NCBI RefSeq assembly: GCF_019649055.1
Contig: NW_026570260.1
Location: forward strand, 310,001-374,000
From: Paramacrobiotus metropolitanus
Taxonomy: Eukaryota > Tardigrada > Eutardigrada > Parachela > Macrobiotidae
DNA length: 64,000 nt
Direction of reading: 5' to 3'
Part shown: piece by piece, positions 10,804-20,614 of the stretch
Layout: each line of letters starts with the position of its first letter
Position numbering within the stretch: the first letter of the stretch is position 1
The notes under the pieces: generated by a model
Told to the model about the DNA's origin: nothing
What the model saw: only the letters and a program-made list of their open reading frames with translations
The model's database searches: none
Position numbers and translations under genes: made by a program

Positions 10804-13800
10804 GCATTTGTCTTGGGCATCTGGGATGTGTTGTTCAACTTTGAAGACAATCGCTGCCAGATGACATACATGTTTGAATACCCTGATTATACAGTGGGTA
10901 TTTTACTGTTTTCCCTTATGCTGGTTATGAGGGAGTTTATATCTAAAAGATGCTTCCAACGGTTGTAGCGCATCAAGCTAAGCCGCGCCACGGAAGAGCA
11001 GTATCCGCACTATGGTCTATACGTGTACGGGGAGGGTGCTCGTGCGCAGCAGTACCATCACCGCCACTTCACCGGCATTCCGGTGCTCTTCATCCCCGGC
11101 AACGCCGGCAGCTACCGTCAGGCCCGCTCGCTGGGCTCCATCCTGCTGCGTATGTCGGAGAAACAGCAGCAGAGGCCGGTATTTGATGTTTTCACAATCG
11201 ACTTCAATGAGGAGCTGGCCGGGTTATACGGGCAGTTCCTGTCAGAGCAGACGGACTTTGCTGTGCGCTGCAGCCAGCGCATCTTAGAGCTGTACAGCGG
11301 CCGCCACCAGAGTATCGTCCTGGTTGGCCACTCCGTTGGTGGGTTGATCGCGCGGGCCATGTTCGTTAGTCCTTCTTTCAACATCTCTATGGCGCACACC
11401 ATCTTCACCCTGTCCACTCCGCATCGGCCCGTGGTCGTCCCTGACGAGGAATTGCAGGTCGGTGTGAGCATTTCGCATCCTGATGGCAACTGATTAAGTT
11501 GTTCGTAGGAATTCTATGACGCCGTGAACGAGTACTGGATGCGCAGTATCGATCAAACCCTATCCGACGTAGTCATTCTCTCCTTGGCTGGGGGTCATCG
11601 AGATGTGCTGATTCGGTCGGAGCGGAGTAATCTGGGCGGCTTGGTGCGAAATCATCCGCGGGTGCTGAGCACGACTACCACGGCCGTGCCCGGTGTGTGG
11701 GCCTCCACAGATCATCTATGCATTGTCTGGTGCAAACAGTTGCTTATCGCACAGGGGAAAGCGCTCTTTGAGATGGTAGATCCTGGCTCCCAAAAAATCA
11801 CCACGAATGTCAAAAGGCGCATCGGAATTCTGCGGAAATATTTCATAAATCCAACGACGAAGGTAGCAGAGTGTTTTGTATTAAATTCACGACAGTTCAT
11901 ACAGTTATTCCCACAGATTTTGGATGCGAAGCGTGATTCAGTGCGACAGCTCGCTCTCCTTTAGAACCAGCAACGGGTCCGAAATTGTATCTAGAAGCCA
12001 AGAAATCTGAGAAGGCCTACTGGCAGCTGTACAGCACTGAGAGCAGTAATGTTTCATTGGTTATTCAGAGCAGTTTTTGGAATGATCACTGGATCCGCGC
12101 GTGCACCCTGCCTAATTGCGACGAATCATTAATCCTGACTATTCAACCCACCCGTATCCCGTGGTTCTCCGACAGCCCGCATTTCTTTGCAATCATCCCC
12201 CCACAAAAACATCGGTCCAGTATTCAGCACTGGCAGTCGAAGTGCCGCGACTTACCGATGGCCACTACATCCGCGCCGAGCCTGTTCGAGCACCGCTGAA
12301 AGTATCGTTTAGTAGCAGTCTGACATTTCCGGTATTTCACATCAAACGACAAGCCTACCAACGCTTTTCGGTACAACTCACCGAAATCTGGGAAGCCGTT
12401 AATATACACGTGCACAGCAAAGCCGGATGTCGCGGATTGCTTCGGTTCACTGTTCCCGGGTTTGCTCAAGACACGTACCGCCTGCTGGATTCGGGAAACA
12501 CCCGATTTGCCCTGAAATTGCAGTCGGCCAGCGTCACCCCGGGTACGTTGGAATTATTCATGACCCCGGCGTGTGTGAGCACCGCGTGGCATTCAGTCCC
12601 GCCTGGCTAGATATGCTGGGCCAGCTTGTGCGCTTTTACGCACTCAAGCTACCGGTCTTTTTTCGCGGCGGTGGTGATGGTGAAGACAGTGGGACTATAC
12701 CGGGAGAAGGTTACATTTTGGGATCATTCGTTCGTCAGTGGGCTGGCGGGGTTGATAATTTGGGTGCATCGGTAGGTGACGCGCAACACTACGAGGGCTA
12801 CTCGTATAATGACGCTGGTTGATGGGTAGAGCAGCGGGCCTGGGAGGGCCACTGAGTGAGATGGAGGGATTATCCGGGATGAGTGGATGGGAATTATGGC
12901 TGGCTTTCTACGCGATTAGCTGGTGTTTGGTGGATGTAATGGAAACCGTCATCCGGCTGGTTGTAACGATGTACTCCTGGCCTGTCTACTGGTTGGCCCA
13001 TCCGTAAGGATTGCACGCAAAATATTCACTAATCTGGATTGTTTTTGAAAAATCGTTATCATTTTTGTCTTTAATAGAACTGTGGTACGGCTGCAGTCCA
13101 CGGGTGATCGCCTGCATTGGGGCTTCTCTGCACGGCATCTTATCTTCCCCATTTTCGTGGGTGTCACGAGCGCCGCGGCCTACCTATCGTGCGGGGAAAA
13201 CGGGATTATCCTGTCTGTGATACTCTACTTTCTCAGAGTATGTCTTCTTTTTTTCTCGGCGTAGCTGTATGCAACATCAGCTGCTGATCATAGGTGTGCT
13301 ACGATAAGCGACACCTGCAGCGCACCTCTTCCTCCAGTCTGGGCGGTATGCGCGGTGACGTTCGCGAGGAGACGCAGATCATTCTGTTAGCCCTTCTGAC
13401 CGCTCTGCTAAACGTGGTGCCGAGTGTGGTATGGAGTCGGCGGATCAGTTTAAGTAGTGGCTGGCAGCTGTGGGAGAGCGTCAGACGCAATCAACTGGAC
13501 AGTGATCCCTCCTTCGTTGTGGCGTTACTTCTCGGCAGCATGCTGGATCTCAGCGGCATCCACCGAAAACCATTGACCGACAATAGTGAGAAGCGAGGAT
13601 TTCGACACTGTTTCAGGTTAGCACACGATATTCAAGTAAGGAAGTTGGCTGAATTACGGTATAAACAATTTAGGCGCGTGACGGAGTCGGTGCTCTTGGC
13701 GGTGGTGTACGCGTGCTCTGCTTTTTCCCTGGCCTTAGCGCAGGACTATTTGTACATGTTGGAGCGCTTCCTATCTGTCCTCCTAGCCAGCGTGTCTTTG

Positions 13801-13833
13801 GGCTGTCTGGCTAAACTCCTGACCAAAGCTTGA
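10804..13833 (+). CDS. PGAP1: GPI inositol-deacylase (PGAP1)
   Basis: The first recognised exon (around 10804-10898) encodes [18 protein letters not shown] and [10 protein letters not shown]. The next begins [20 protein letters not shown] and leads to [28 protein letters not shown] and the lipase elbow [14 protein letters not shown] with the catalytic Ser. Then come [25 protein letters not shown] and [18 protein letters not shown], the lumenal region ([16 protein letters not shown]) and a multi-pass C-terminus ending [16 protein letters not shown]1 removes the inositol acyl chain of GPI anchors in the ER. The start is unresolved: ATGs at 10740 and 10758 are in another frame. Near 12571-12578 a GTGTGTG run appears two bases too long, shifting TPAC to a frame that ends early, while [20 protein letters not shown] continues the family match in another frame. 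This is either an assembly error or a real lesion. Confidence 0.85.
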
Positions 13834-14250
13834 GTGTGTTGTTGTTGCAGTTGGATATTTAATTGTATTTTTCTAGAGTTTAAGTGCAGTTTGACGATAA
13901 AAAACGCAACGGGCGAGTGGAATACGATTTAGCTTGTCTGAATGGATTCCCCTGCTGTTAGCCGTGATTTGCTGGCTGTCGCCGAAGGCAGCTTGCTGCA
14001 TGTACACGGGGACAATTAAAAGAACATATGAACACTGCTGTTGTCGCTTGGGCTGGCGTTAATTGAATACCATTGATGCCTGATTAGCAGCTGACGGACG
14101 GGCATTGTGCACCGGACAGAGCGCGTAATCGCATTAAGCGCCACACGACCGTCGCCCCCGGCTAGCGCCACTCATTTTCTCTGGAATCATTTTCTTTTCC
14201 CGTGTTTGCCGCGCTAAGCAAACACATCTCCCTCGACACTTGATGCGCCA
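13834..14250. other. PGAP1 3' flank, no gene seen
   Basis: This short stretch follows the PGAP1 stop and ends exactly at the Helitron 5' terminus; its last base is the A of the A^T target. It likely holds the PGAP1 3' UTR. Confidence 0.5.
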
Positions 14251-16156
14251 TCCTATATATTAATAAAATAAGCCTTAGCGAATTCCATTTCCGTCTCCCT
14301 TTTTTGAGCGAGCCACTGCACCAAAATTTGATGTCTATATGTCATTTAATAGCCGTTAGTTTGCAGATTTGCAGAAACCAGTCAGTTTTTTGAAAGTATG
14401 CGAAGTTTCAGAGAAAGTCTTAAAAGATCTTAACATACAAAGTCTACGGGAAAAGTGGAGAACCCACCACTGCAAACCCACCCACGCCACCACCGTCATG
14501 AACAGCATAGGAAAAGCATTCATCTACACTTGATGGAACTTTGGTGTCCATTAGTTATCCGATTACCTTTAGTTTATAAAATTTTTGTTAAGAGTTAGTT
14601 TTTAAAAAAATTAGGCTTTGAAAGTGATGTTTCTTATAAACCGAACATGCGAAATCTTCTGATTTAGCATTACGGATTTAATATTGAAACTGCTTCCACA
14701 GGGCGGTTGGCTTTGGTAATATCGTGCTGACGTGCCAAAAAACCTTCTTTGGAAATCACCAATAAACATATTATTTTGTGAGAGACTGAAAGTCGATTTC
14801 GGGAATTTTGGTGTTCGACTGGAAATGATGAGTCCACATCATTGAGCAAAACAGCGAGCAAAACAACGAGTTCCAGTCCCGCCGGGTGTAAGGACTGGGG
14901 TTCGGGCCTAACCACCGCCGGGGGGAGGGGAAGGAGGGAAGGCGGCCCAAATCTTTTCCGGCGACTGAAGTGAGGAGCGCGTATTTTAAATGTTCGCAAG
15001 GGGAGGGAGTGGAGGTTAAAATATGTTTCCGAAAGACTACGAGTACGGAACATAGAAAAACGGTTTTATTAAAACAAAAAACGCATTTTTAGCATTAAAA
15101 AATTTAAAACAAACAGAAGATACAAAAATCAAACTTATCCGTTTTCTAATCTATCTTTCCGCCAGCTATAATGCAAACCGTCAGATCATCTCCCATCAAA
15201 GGTCAAAACTAAAAAACACGGGAACTTCTTATAAGCACGTAACGGAAAGCGGAGGCACAGGCGACGCCTATCTGCAGCGGGGGTCGCAACCAAGACACTG
15301 CGCTAAAGTTGTCGACGTTAATTATTGATAAAAAATTCACCAAAGAATACAACGAAATTTTGAAGTCTTCATCAAGTTTAAATTGTTTTGTGTGTAAGCA
15401 GTAGGAGGGAAACTGGACACCGAAAAGTATTTTTATTCTAAGTGGTCTAAAGGTTAACATCGGTGGTCGTACCGTCGTATCACTGGATAGTTTTGTCGGT
15501 CTCAACGCACCGGCTAAAATTTAACAAAGCTCAGAATGGTATCTGAACCAGTAGAATTACTGTAATACGGCTATAAAAACTCCAGTAATTATGGAGTTTT
15601 TCTTATTTGTAGTTCTTAACAACTGGCCAGCATATGCTGCTGATTGATTTGGGAAAAGCATAAAAACTTTTTTTATAACTGCAAAAAAAGGCATACATGT
15701 ATCCCTGGAAATCGTCAGGTTTTTCGGGTCTAATTTAAGGTTCAATCTGAAGTCAGCGGAACGCGACAATGTTTTCTCAAAGCGGCCTTAAAAATTTAAT
15801 TAGTAAACTGGGATACATTTTAACTCCTTTTAATATGTCAGTGAACTATGGCCAAAATAAAGAATAATTTACGACATAAGCAGAGAGAAAGATAAGGATC
15901 TTTATCTTATAGATAGATAAAGATAAAGATCCTTATCTTTCTCTCTGACATAAGTTATGATAAGTAGTCAACCAAATAGGTACGGTATATGGCAAATACT
16001 GTCTGTCTCTGTCAGTAAAACTATATTATTATTATTATACGCTCCGCTCAATTAAACTAAATTTGTATTTTGTAGTCTTGGGTTTGTCCTTTGTAGTTTT
16101 CGTAAATAACAATTTATTGCTAATTTATTCCGCGCAGTTTGCGCGGGGTCTACTAG
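14251..16156 (+). mobile_element. Non-autonomous Helitron, copy 1
   Basis: The element begins TCCTATATATTAATAAAATA and ends with a 6-bp GC hairpin (CCGCGC-AGTTT-GCGCGG at 16134-16150 region) followed about 10 nt later by CTAG at 16153-16156. The base before it is A and the base after it is T. TC at the 5' end, a subterminal 3' hairpin, CTAG at the 3' end, A^T insertion and no target duplication are the Helitron hallmarks. A second copy at 53074-55130 shares the same ends and most of the interior. No RepHel protein is encoded: the interior frames are short and disrupted, so mobility would need a helicase supplied elsewhere. Copy 1 lacks about 220 bp present in copy 2 and carries its own 66-bp insertion. 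Confidence 0.85.
15881..15946. mobile_element. 66-bp palindromic MITE inside Helitron copy 1
   Basis: The two arms are near-perfect inverted repeats of about 27 bp (left AGAGAGAAAGATAAGGATCT, right its complement), separated by a short centre. The direct repeat GACATAAG stands on both sides (15873-15880 and 15947-15954). The equivalent position in Helitron copy 2 (around 54918) holds one GACATTAG and no insert, so the insertion came after the copies separated. An 8-bp duplication and a possible CAG...CTG border fit hAT-type elements. The duplication could also be read as 7 bp. Confidence 0.8.
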
Positions 16157-16656
16157 TATTCACTTTATTTTGGCAGACGCTGACGTAATCTGAGTTAATT
16201 CGTACGCAGACGGCAAAAAATTGGCGGATCTTTACCGCTTAATTCGATTACGCGTTAATAACAACATTTGGTCTACTGCGCTGTCATCTAAATTTCGCCA
16301 TATCGTAGCGAAAGAAATTGCTTCCGATGTGAGAAGAATGCGTGCAGCAAGATTTGGGCGCATCCATAAGCGGCGTGTAATGGACATCCGCCAGACGTCG
16401 TGCATTGATTCTCTTTTTCCGCTTCCGCTGCCAGTCGTTCCTGCCGTGCGTTTTCGGGATGCTTATCAATCAGAGCGGCCAATTATCCAGCCGTTGCCGA
16501 CAGACAGTTACTAACTCGCAATCGAGTGCGTTGGTTATCCGGTAATTTGTGCAGCCATATCCGGCTGGCCTGGGTCGATCCCTGTGACGCCCACCCTGGC
16601 CCCCGTCGCCCAGCCGCTTGTTTACATTTCCAGTTGATATCGATAACTGCCGTTTT

Positions 16657-16735
16657 TAGTCGGTTGAGGGCCAGGTGCTTATGGCGGGCACCCGCCTTGG
16701 CGGGTGCGATGAGGCGGGTCTTAACCATCAGGCGG
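16657..16735 (+). repeat. GC-rich repeat, copy A of an inverted pair
   Basis: This copy contains GGCCAGGTGCTTATGGCGGG followed by a dyad CACCCGCC-TT-GGCGGGTG. The reverse complement of 18703-18772 matches it over about 70 bases with few differences. The surroundings are AT-rich, so the block stands out in composition. It is probably a small mobile or structured repeat. Confidence 0.7.
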
Positions 16736-18702
16736 GCATTGCAGAAATGCATTTGCACAGCGCACTTTCCCGCTAGAGCGCATCCTTGCCGCAGTGCAAT
16801 TCATATACACTCTATTTGCTCCCGCTGCTGCACGCTTTATAACTTTGAGACCTTCAAAAATCACCCCTTGTAACATTGTTTACAAAAAAATATGCAGATC
16901 TTTCTAAATCGTTTTGTTGGGCAACTTGGTTGTAATTTGAAAAAATGCGTAATGCAAGATGCAGGTCTTGTCCCCAGTGACTGCTACTTTGGTAAACCAC
17001 TTATTTTAATGGCTTCAAGAGACTCACTTAAGTTGCCAGAGAATTTTTATGCCTCCAATTTCAGAAAACCTATTTCTTTTACACGATTGTTACCGTAAAA
17101 GGCATAGTTGCAAAATATTTAAATAGATATAGTTTGCCTACATAAGTTACCAGCCGTCTGTGAAAGCGATTAAATCTATGACATTAAGACAAGCAGTACA
17201 AAACTACTAAATAAATTCAAAGCCCGCATTTAAAAAAGAAAGCAACTTCAGGTGACTTGACCACACAAACCAATATCTACGACTATTGTTTGCAGCGACG
17301 TCCTTTTAATTTTGCCTTCTAATATAGTTGTCTGATTAAAAAGCAACAATTAAAAAATGCCAACAGTTTTCGATAAAGCCGAAGAAAGAAGTACTTTGAC
17401 TCACAAAGAATATCCTACTTCAGCTTAAAGGTAGTCTCACCGTTGAAAATTACATATGCGGAAGAAAATAAGTCGCAGCTTCTATTGACACAGAAAAGGG
17501 AAAGCTTGTAGTATACCGCAATAAAATAGGCTGCAACCTAAATTCAAAAGAATGTTTTGGAAAACAATAAAATAGCAACTTAGGCTACAACCTAAATCAA
17601 TAATTGTGTCTTGATATCAAGGAATGCATACCAAATAATTCTTTCTTATTTCGCTTGTACTCTGAGATAGAATCAGTTGGGAGAAAGGTTTTGTGAATGA
17701 AGTGAACGGAAGTCAGAAAACTTAGGCTGTAGCCTCAGTTAATAAAAAAAATCGAAACGTTACAGCGTAAAATCGCGCTTTACTCACCTCATCTAATTCA
17801 TACAGATGTAACCTCTTTTTATTTGTGTTTCGAAACCATTGTGGGTGTAAACCAAGTTGTATGGGGACTATTGGGCATCGCAAAAACTACATATTATATA
17901 TAAACTGTTAATAGATCGATTTGCGTTTTTGGTTTGCATTTCACTGACTGTTCGATTGAATGTCTCGCAGATTTTTACGGCATGGTTAGAAGGCCTCTTG
18001 AAGTTTTCCTATTAGCAATAGAAAACTAAGATTATTAGAGAAATAACTCCTTAACCTTCCGGCATTACGATATTGACGAGATTCGGAGAAAATACGGTCA
18101 ATAGTTTTTTGAGCATTTAAATGCATTATGCTTGGTAAATTGCTAACATCTATAATATCGTTCTGTACGTATTGCGGCTAATTTACGGTACCTACTGTTA
18201 TGTTTAAATGTGGTCACTTTTTCTGATCTGCGTGACTTACTATTTTTAATTTACCGTTAATTTTTCACAAAAGTTCTTTTATTTTGTTAGGTGCTTTGGA
18301 GTAGATAACTATTAACGGCTGCTTCGAAAAATTAGGATGCTGTCAGGATATGGTGTCTCTCGTGTTTAACTTTTTTAAATCTTATTTAAAATCTGAAAGT
18401 GTAAAGCGATCTATGTCAAATAGCTTTCCATTATTTTCGGCTTTTAATCGGTCTTCTGCGTTAACGTAAAACGTGTATGAAGCTGCTCCTTAGATGTATG
18501 AATGTCAAGAAATGTGTAAACGTTCGTTTTTATGACTTAGAAATTGAAAAAACTGTTCAGCCACGAAAAACAAAAAGGCGAATACACATAGCTGTTTAAA
18601 TCGAAAAGGCTCGTGACACAGTAGAAGTGCACTAGCGATTAGGCAAGTGCAGCGCAACTGATGCCTCAGTGCAGTGTGCAATTCGTCTGTGCCCGCCACT
18701 GA

Positions 18703-18772
18703 TATTGATGCCCGCCTTATCGCACCCGCCAAGGCGGGGGCCCGCCATAAGCACCTGGCCTCGGTTGAGAGC
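18703..18772 (-). repeat. GC-rich repeat, copy B of an inverted pair
   Basis: Read on the minus strand this contains GAGGCCAGGTGCTTATGGCG and the GCCTTGGCGGGTGCGAT(A/G)AGGC block shared with copy A about 2 kb upstream. One arm of the internal dyad has changed (CACCCGCC to CCCCCGCC). Confidence 0.7.
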
Positions 18773-18780
18773 GGATATTG

Positions 18781-18824
18781 AACTACGTAGTCGAATACTA
18801 CGTAGTCGAATACTACGTAGTCGA
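18781..18824. repeat. 15-bp tandem repeat, three units
   Basis: Three back-to-back units of (T/A)ACTACGTAGTCGAA each contain the self-complementary octamer CTACGTAG. The units are essentially identical, so the array is young or constrained. Confidence 0.9.
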
Positions 18825-20614
18825 TTGCCGTAGCCTCCGTGCAGTGTTGTTATAACAGATTTTGCCGCAAGTGCACAATACAATACAGCAAAAATAATAC
18901 GCGTACGAGTATTACTTGTAAGACAGCCCACACAGGATTGTCGGATATAGAACACTAGCGGATATAGAACTATACGTCCGATTTTACACCGGAGACTAGC
19001 CCAATGTGAATTTAAAAAACTAAACATGTTTACATCGAAAAACACGAAGACAGCAAACTTTGTTAACGCTGTACGATACTTGAGCAATAACTGACATTAA
19101 AAAATTTTGTTTCGAGTGTAACCCGCATTATTCCGGAGGCTTTATGGACTCTTATGATGTTTGTGCACAGTCAGAAGATGGTTACATACTTGCGTTGTGA
19201 ATATGGACTGCGGTGGATGACATTAATCGTGCCACAGCAGTCGGCTGTTGTGCTAATTTTCACAACAATGCGCATGGCATGCTGCACCAGGCTGCCAGCA
19301 AAAAAAATTCCATTACAATGAGCAAAAAAACATTTTCTGCACGCTCATCGTTTTCGCTCTTGAGCCTCCACTGCGCTGCAGCCGAATGATTGAGTGAGTG
19401 CCGTTCTAAAATAAACACGTACTCTCCCGACTGTGTCTTCGGCAAAACCATCGATCGGCATTCGACAGCCTGCTCACACACATTAATTGTTTTCTCCTGT
19501 TCGCGCTTCCGGCTACTTGCATGGCAGGCTGTCGGATATAGGTGACCTTTATCTCTTCATCCGCAACCGACCTAGCATTAATCTGGCAAACAGGATTACT
19601 TGCTTACTCTATTGTCGTGCGCGTCCATTTATCCGCTGTGATGAATGTTATGTTGACAAAAATATCGTATTTATTTTCCGTGCAGAATTTTTTGCGTGGG
19701 TGTTCGCATTTTGCCGGTGGTGGGCCCCTGGTTGCGCATATTTTGTACGTACGATCGATTGACCAACTGTTATTAATTTTACTGATACGGTATATGTACG
19801 ATGTACATTCACTTTAACTTCAGATGCTTTCCGCAAATATTCAATGAAAAAAATTGATCTGAAAAAGACATACGAATAACTGCGTGCTTCGTTGATTGGT
19901 GGTCTTGTTGTGCACAAATACCGTACCGTCCGTACGTATGTGAAAATGCATACGGCACAACTCACAAGTACGCACCAAAATGAACAAGCGATGGATGTTG
20001 TGCGGAAGTTGCATGTACACAGGCGAGACTGCTTGGCAGCCGGAATTAGAGTGCTGTGGTAATGCGACAACATGGACAACCCTTGTCAGATATCGGCAAT
20101 ATTGACATTTTTGATTGGACTATTATCTTAATCGCGACGTCGGATCTGTCACTGATCATCCGGCCGGCTTTTTAGAAAAGAAGTGCTGCCAGTGCACGCA
20201 CGCGCCTATATCACTTTCTCCCGTTCAGACAGCACATCCTCCGCATAACGAAGGATATTACTTAATTCATCTACTCCTCTATTCATCATCTTCCCTTACT
20301 TAACGTTCCGGAAAGGTTCTGCTTACATAATATTCTCAACCGACAGTCATTAGCGGCGCGTTCAAGCGACAACAACCTGTCAGCCAATGACAATAATTAT
20401 CATTATCCACCGCTGATAAATGCCATTTGATTTTGATCGAATTCATTGTTGGCTTGTTTACTCTGTCGGTAATGAAATTTCGTTAACCGTGATTGACAAG
20501 TGGACTGAATTCACCACAAGTCCTAGCATGCTATTGCCGCCGTACATGTAATTGCGCCAGCCACACAGCGCCCAATTTAGCCGCGCCGGTGCGGAGTGAC
20601 CTGCGCGCGCCAAG

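Larger units (their letters stand above)
16157..20614. other. Gene-poor region upstream of the GPCR
   Basis: About 4.5 kb with no supported gene. Open frames such as 18632-19087 (-) and 19542-19817 (+) have no family match, and the 16221-16514 (+) frame opens with a TTG codon rather than ATG. The region holds an inverted pair of GC-rich repeats (16657-16735 and 18703-18772), a 15-bp triplication at 18781-18824, and loosely repeated TAGGCT(G/A)(C/T)A(A/G)CCT words at 17530-17740. The last kilobase probably contains the receptor promoter. Confidence 0.5.

Noticed and set aside
14670-15053. Minus-strand frame inside Helitron copy 1
   Set aside because: The frame is not kept in Helitron copy 2, so it is not under coding constraint.
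16221-16514. 97-codon plus-strand frame after Helitron copy 1
   Set aside because: It starts at TTG, not ATG, and shows no family features or splice links.
18632-19087. 151-codon minus-strand frame with repeated RLRSI
   Set aside because: The repeats come from the 15-bp tandem array and the GC-rich repeat; no domain or splice context.
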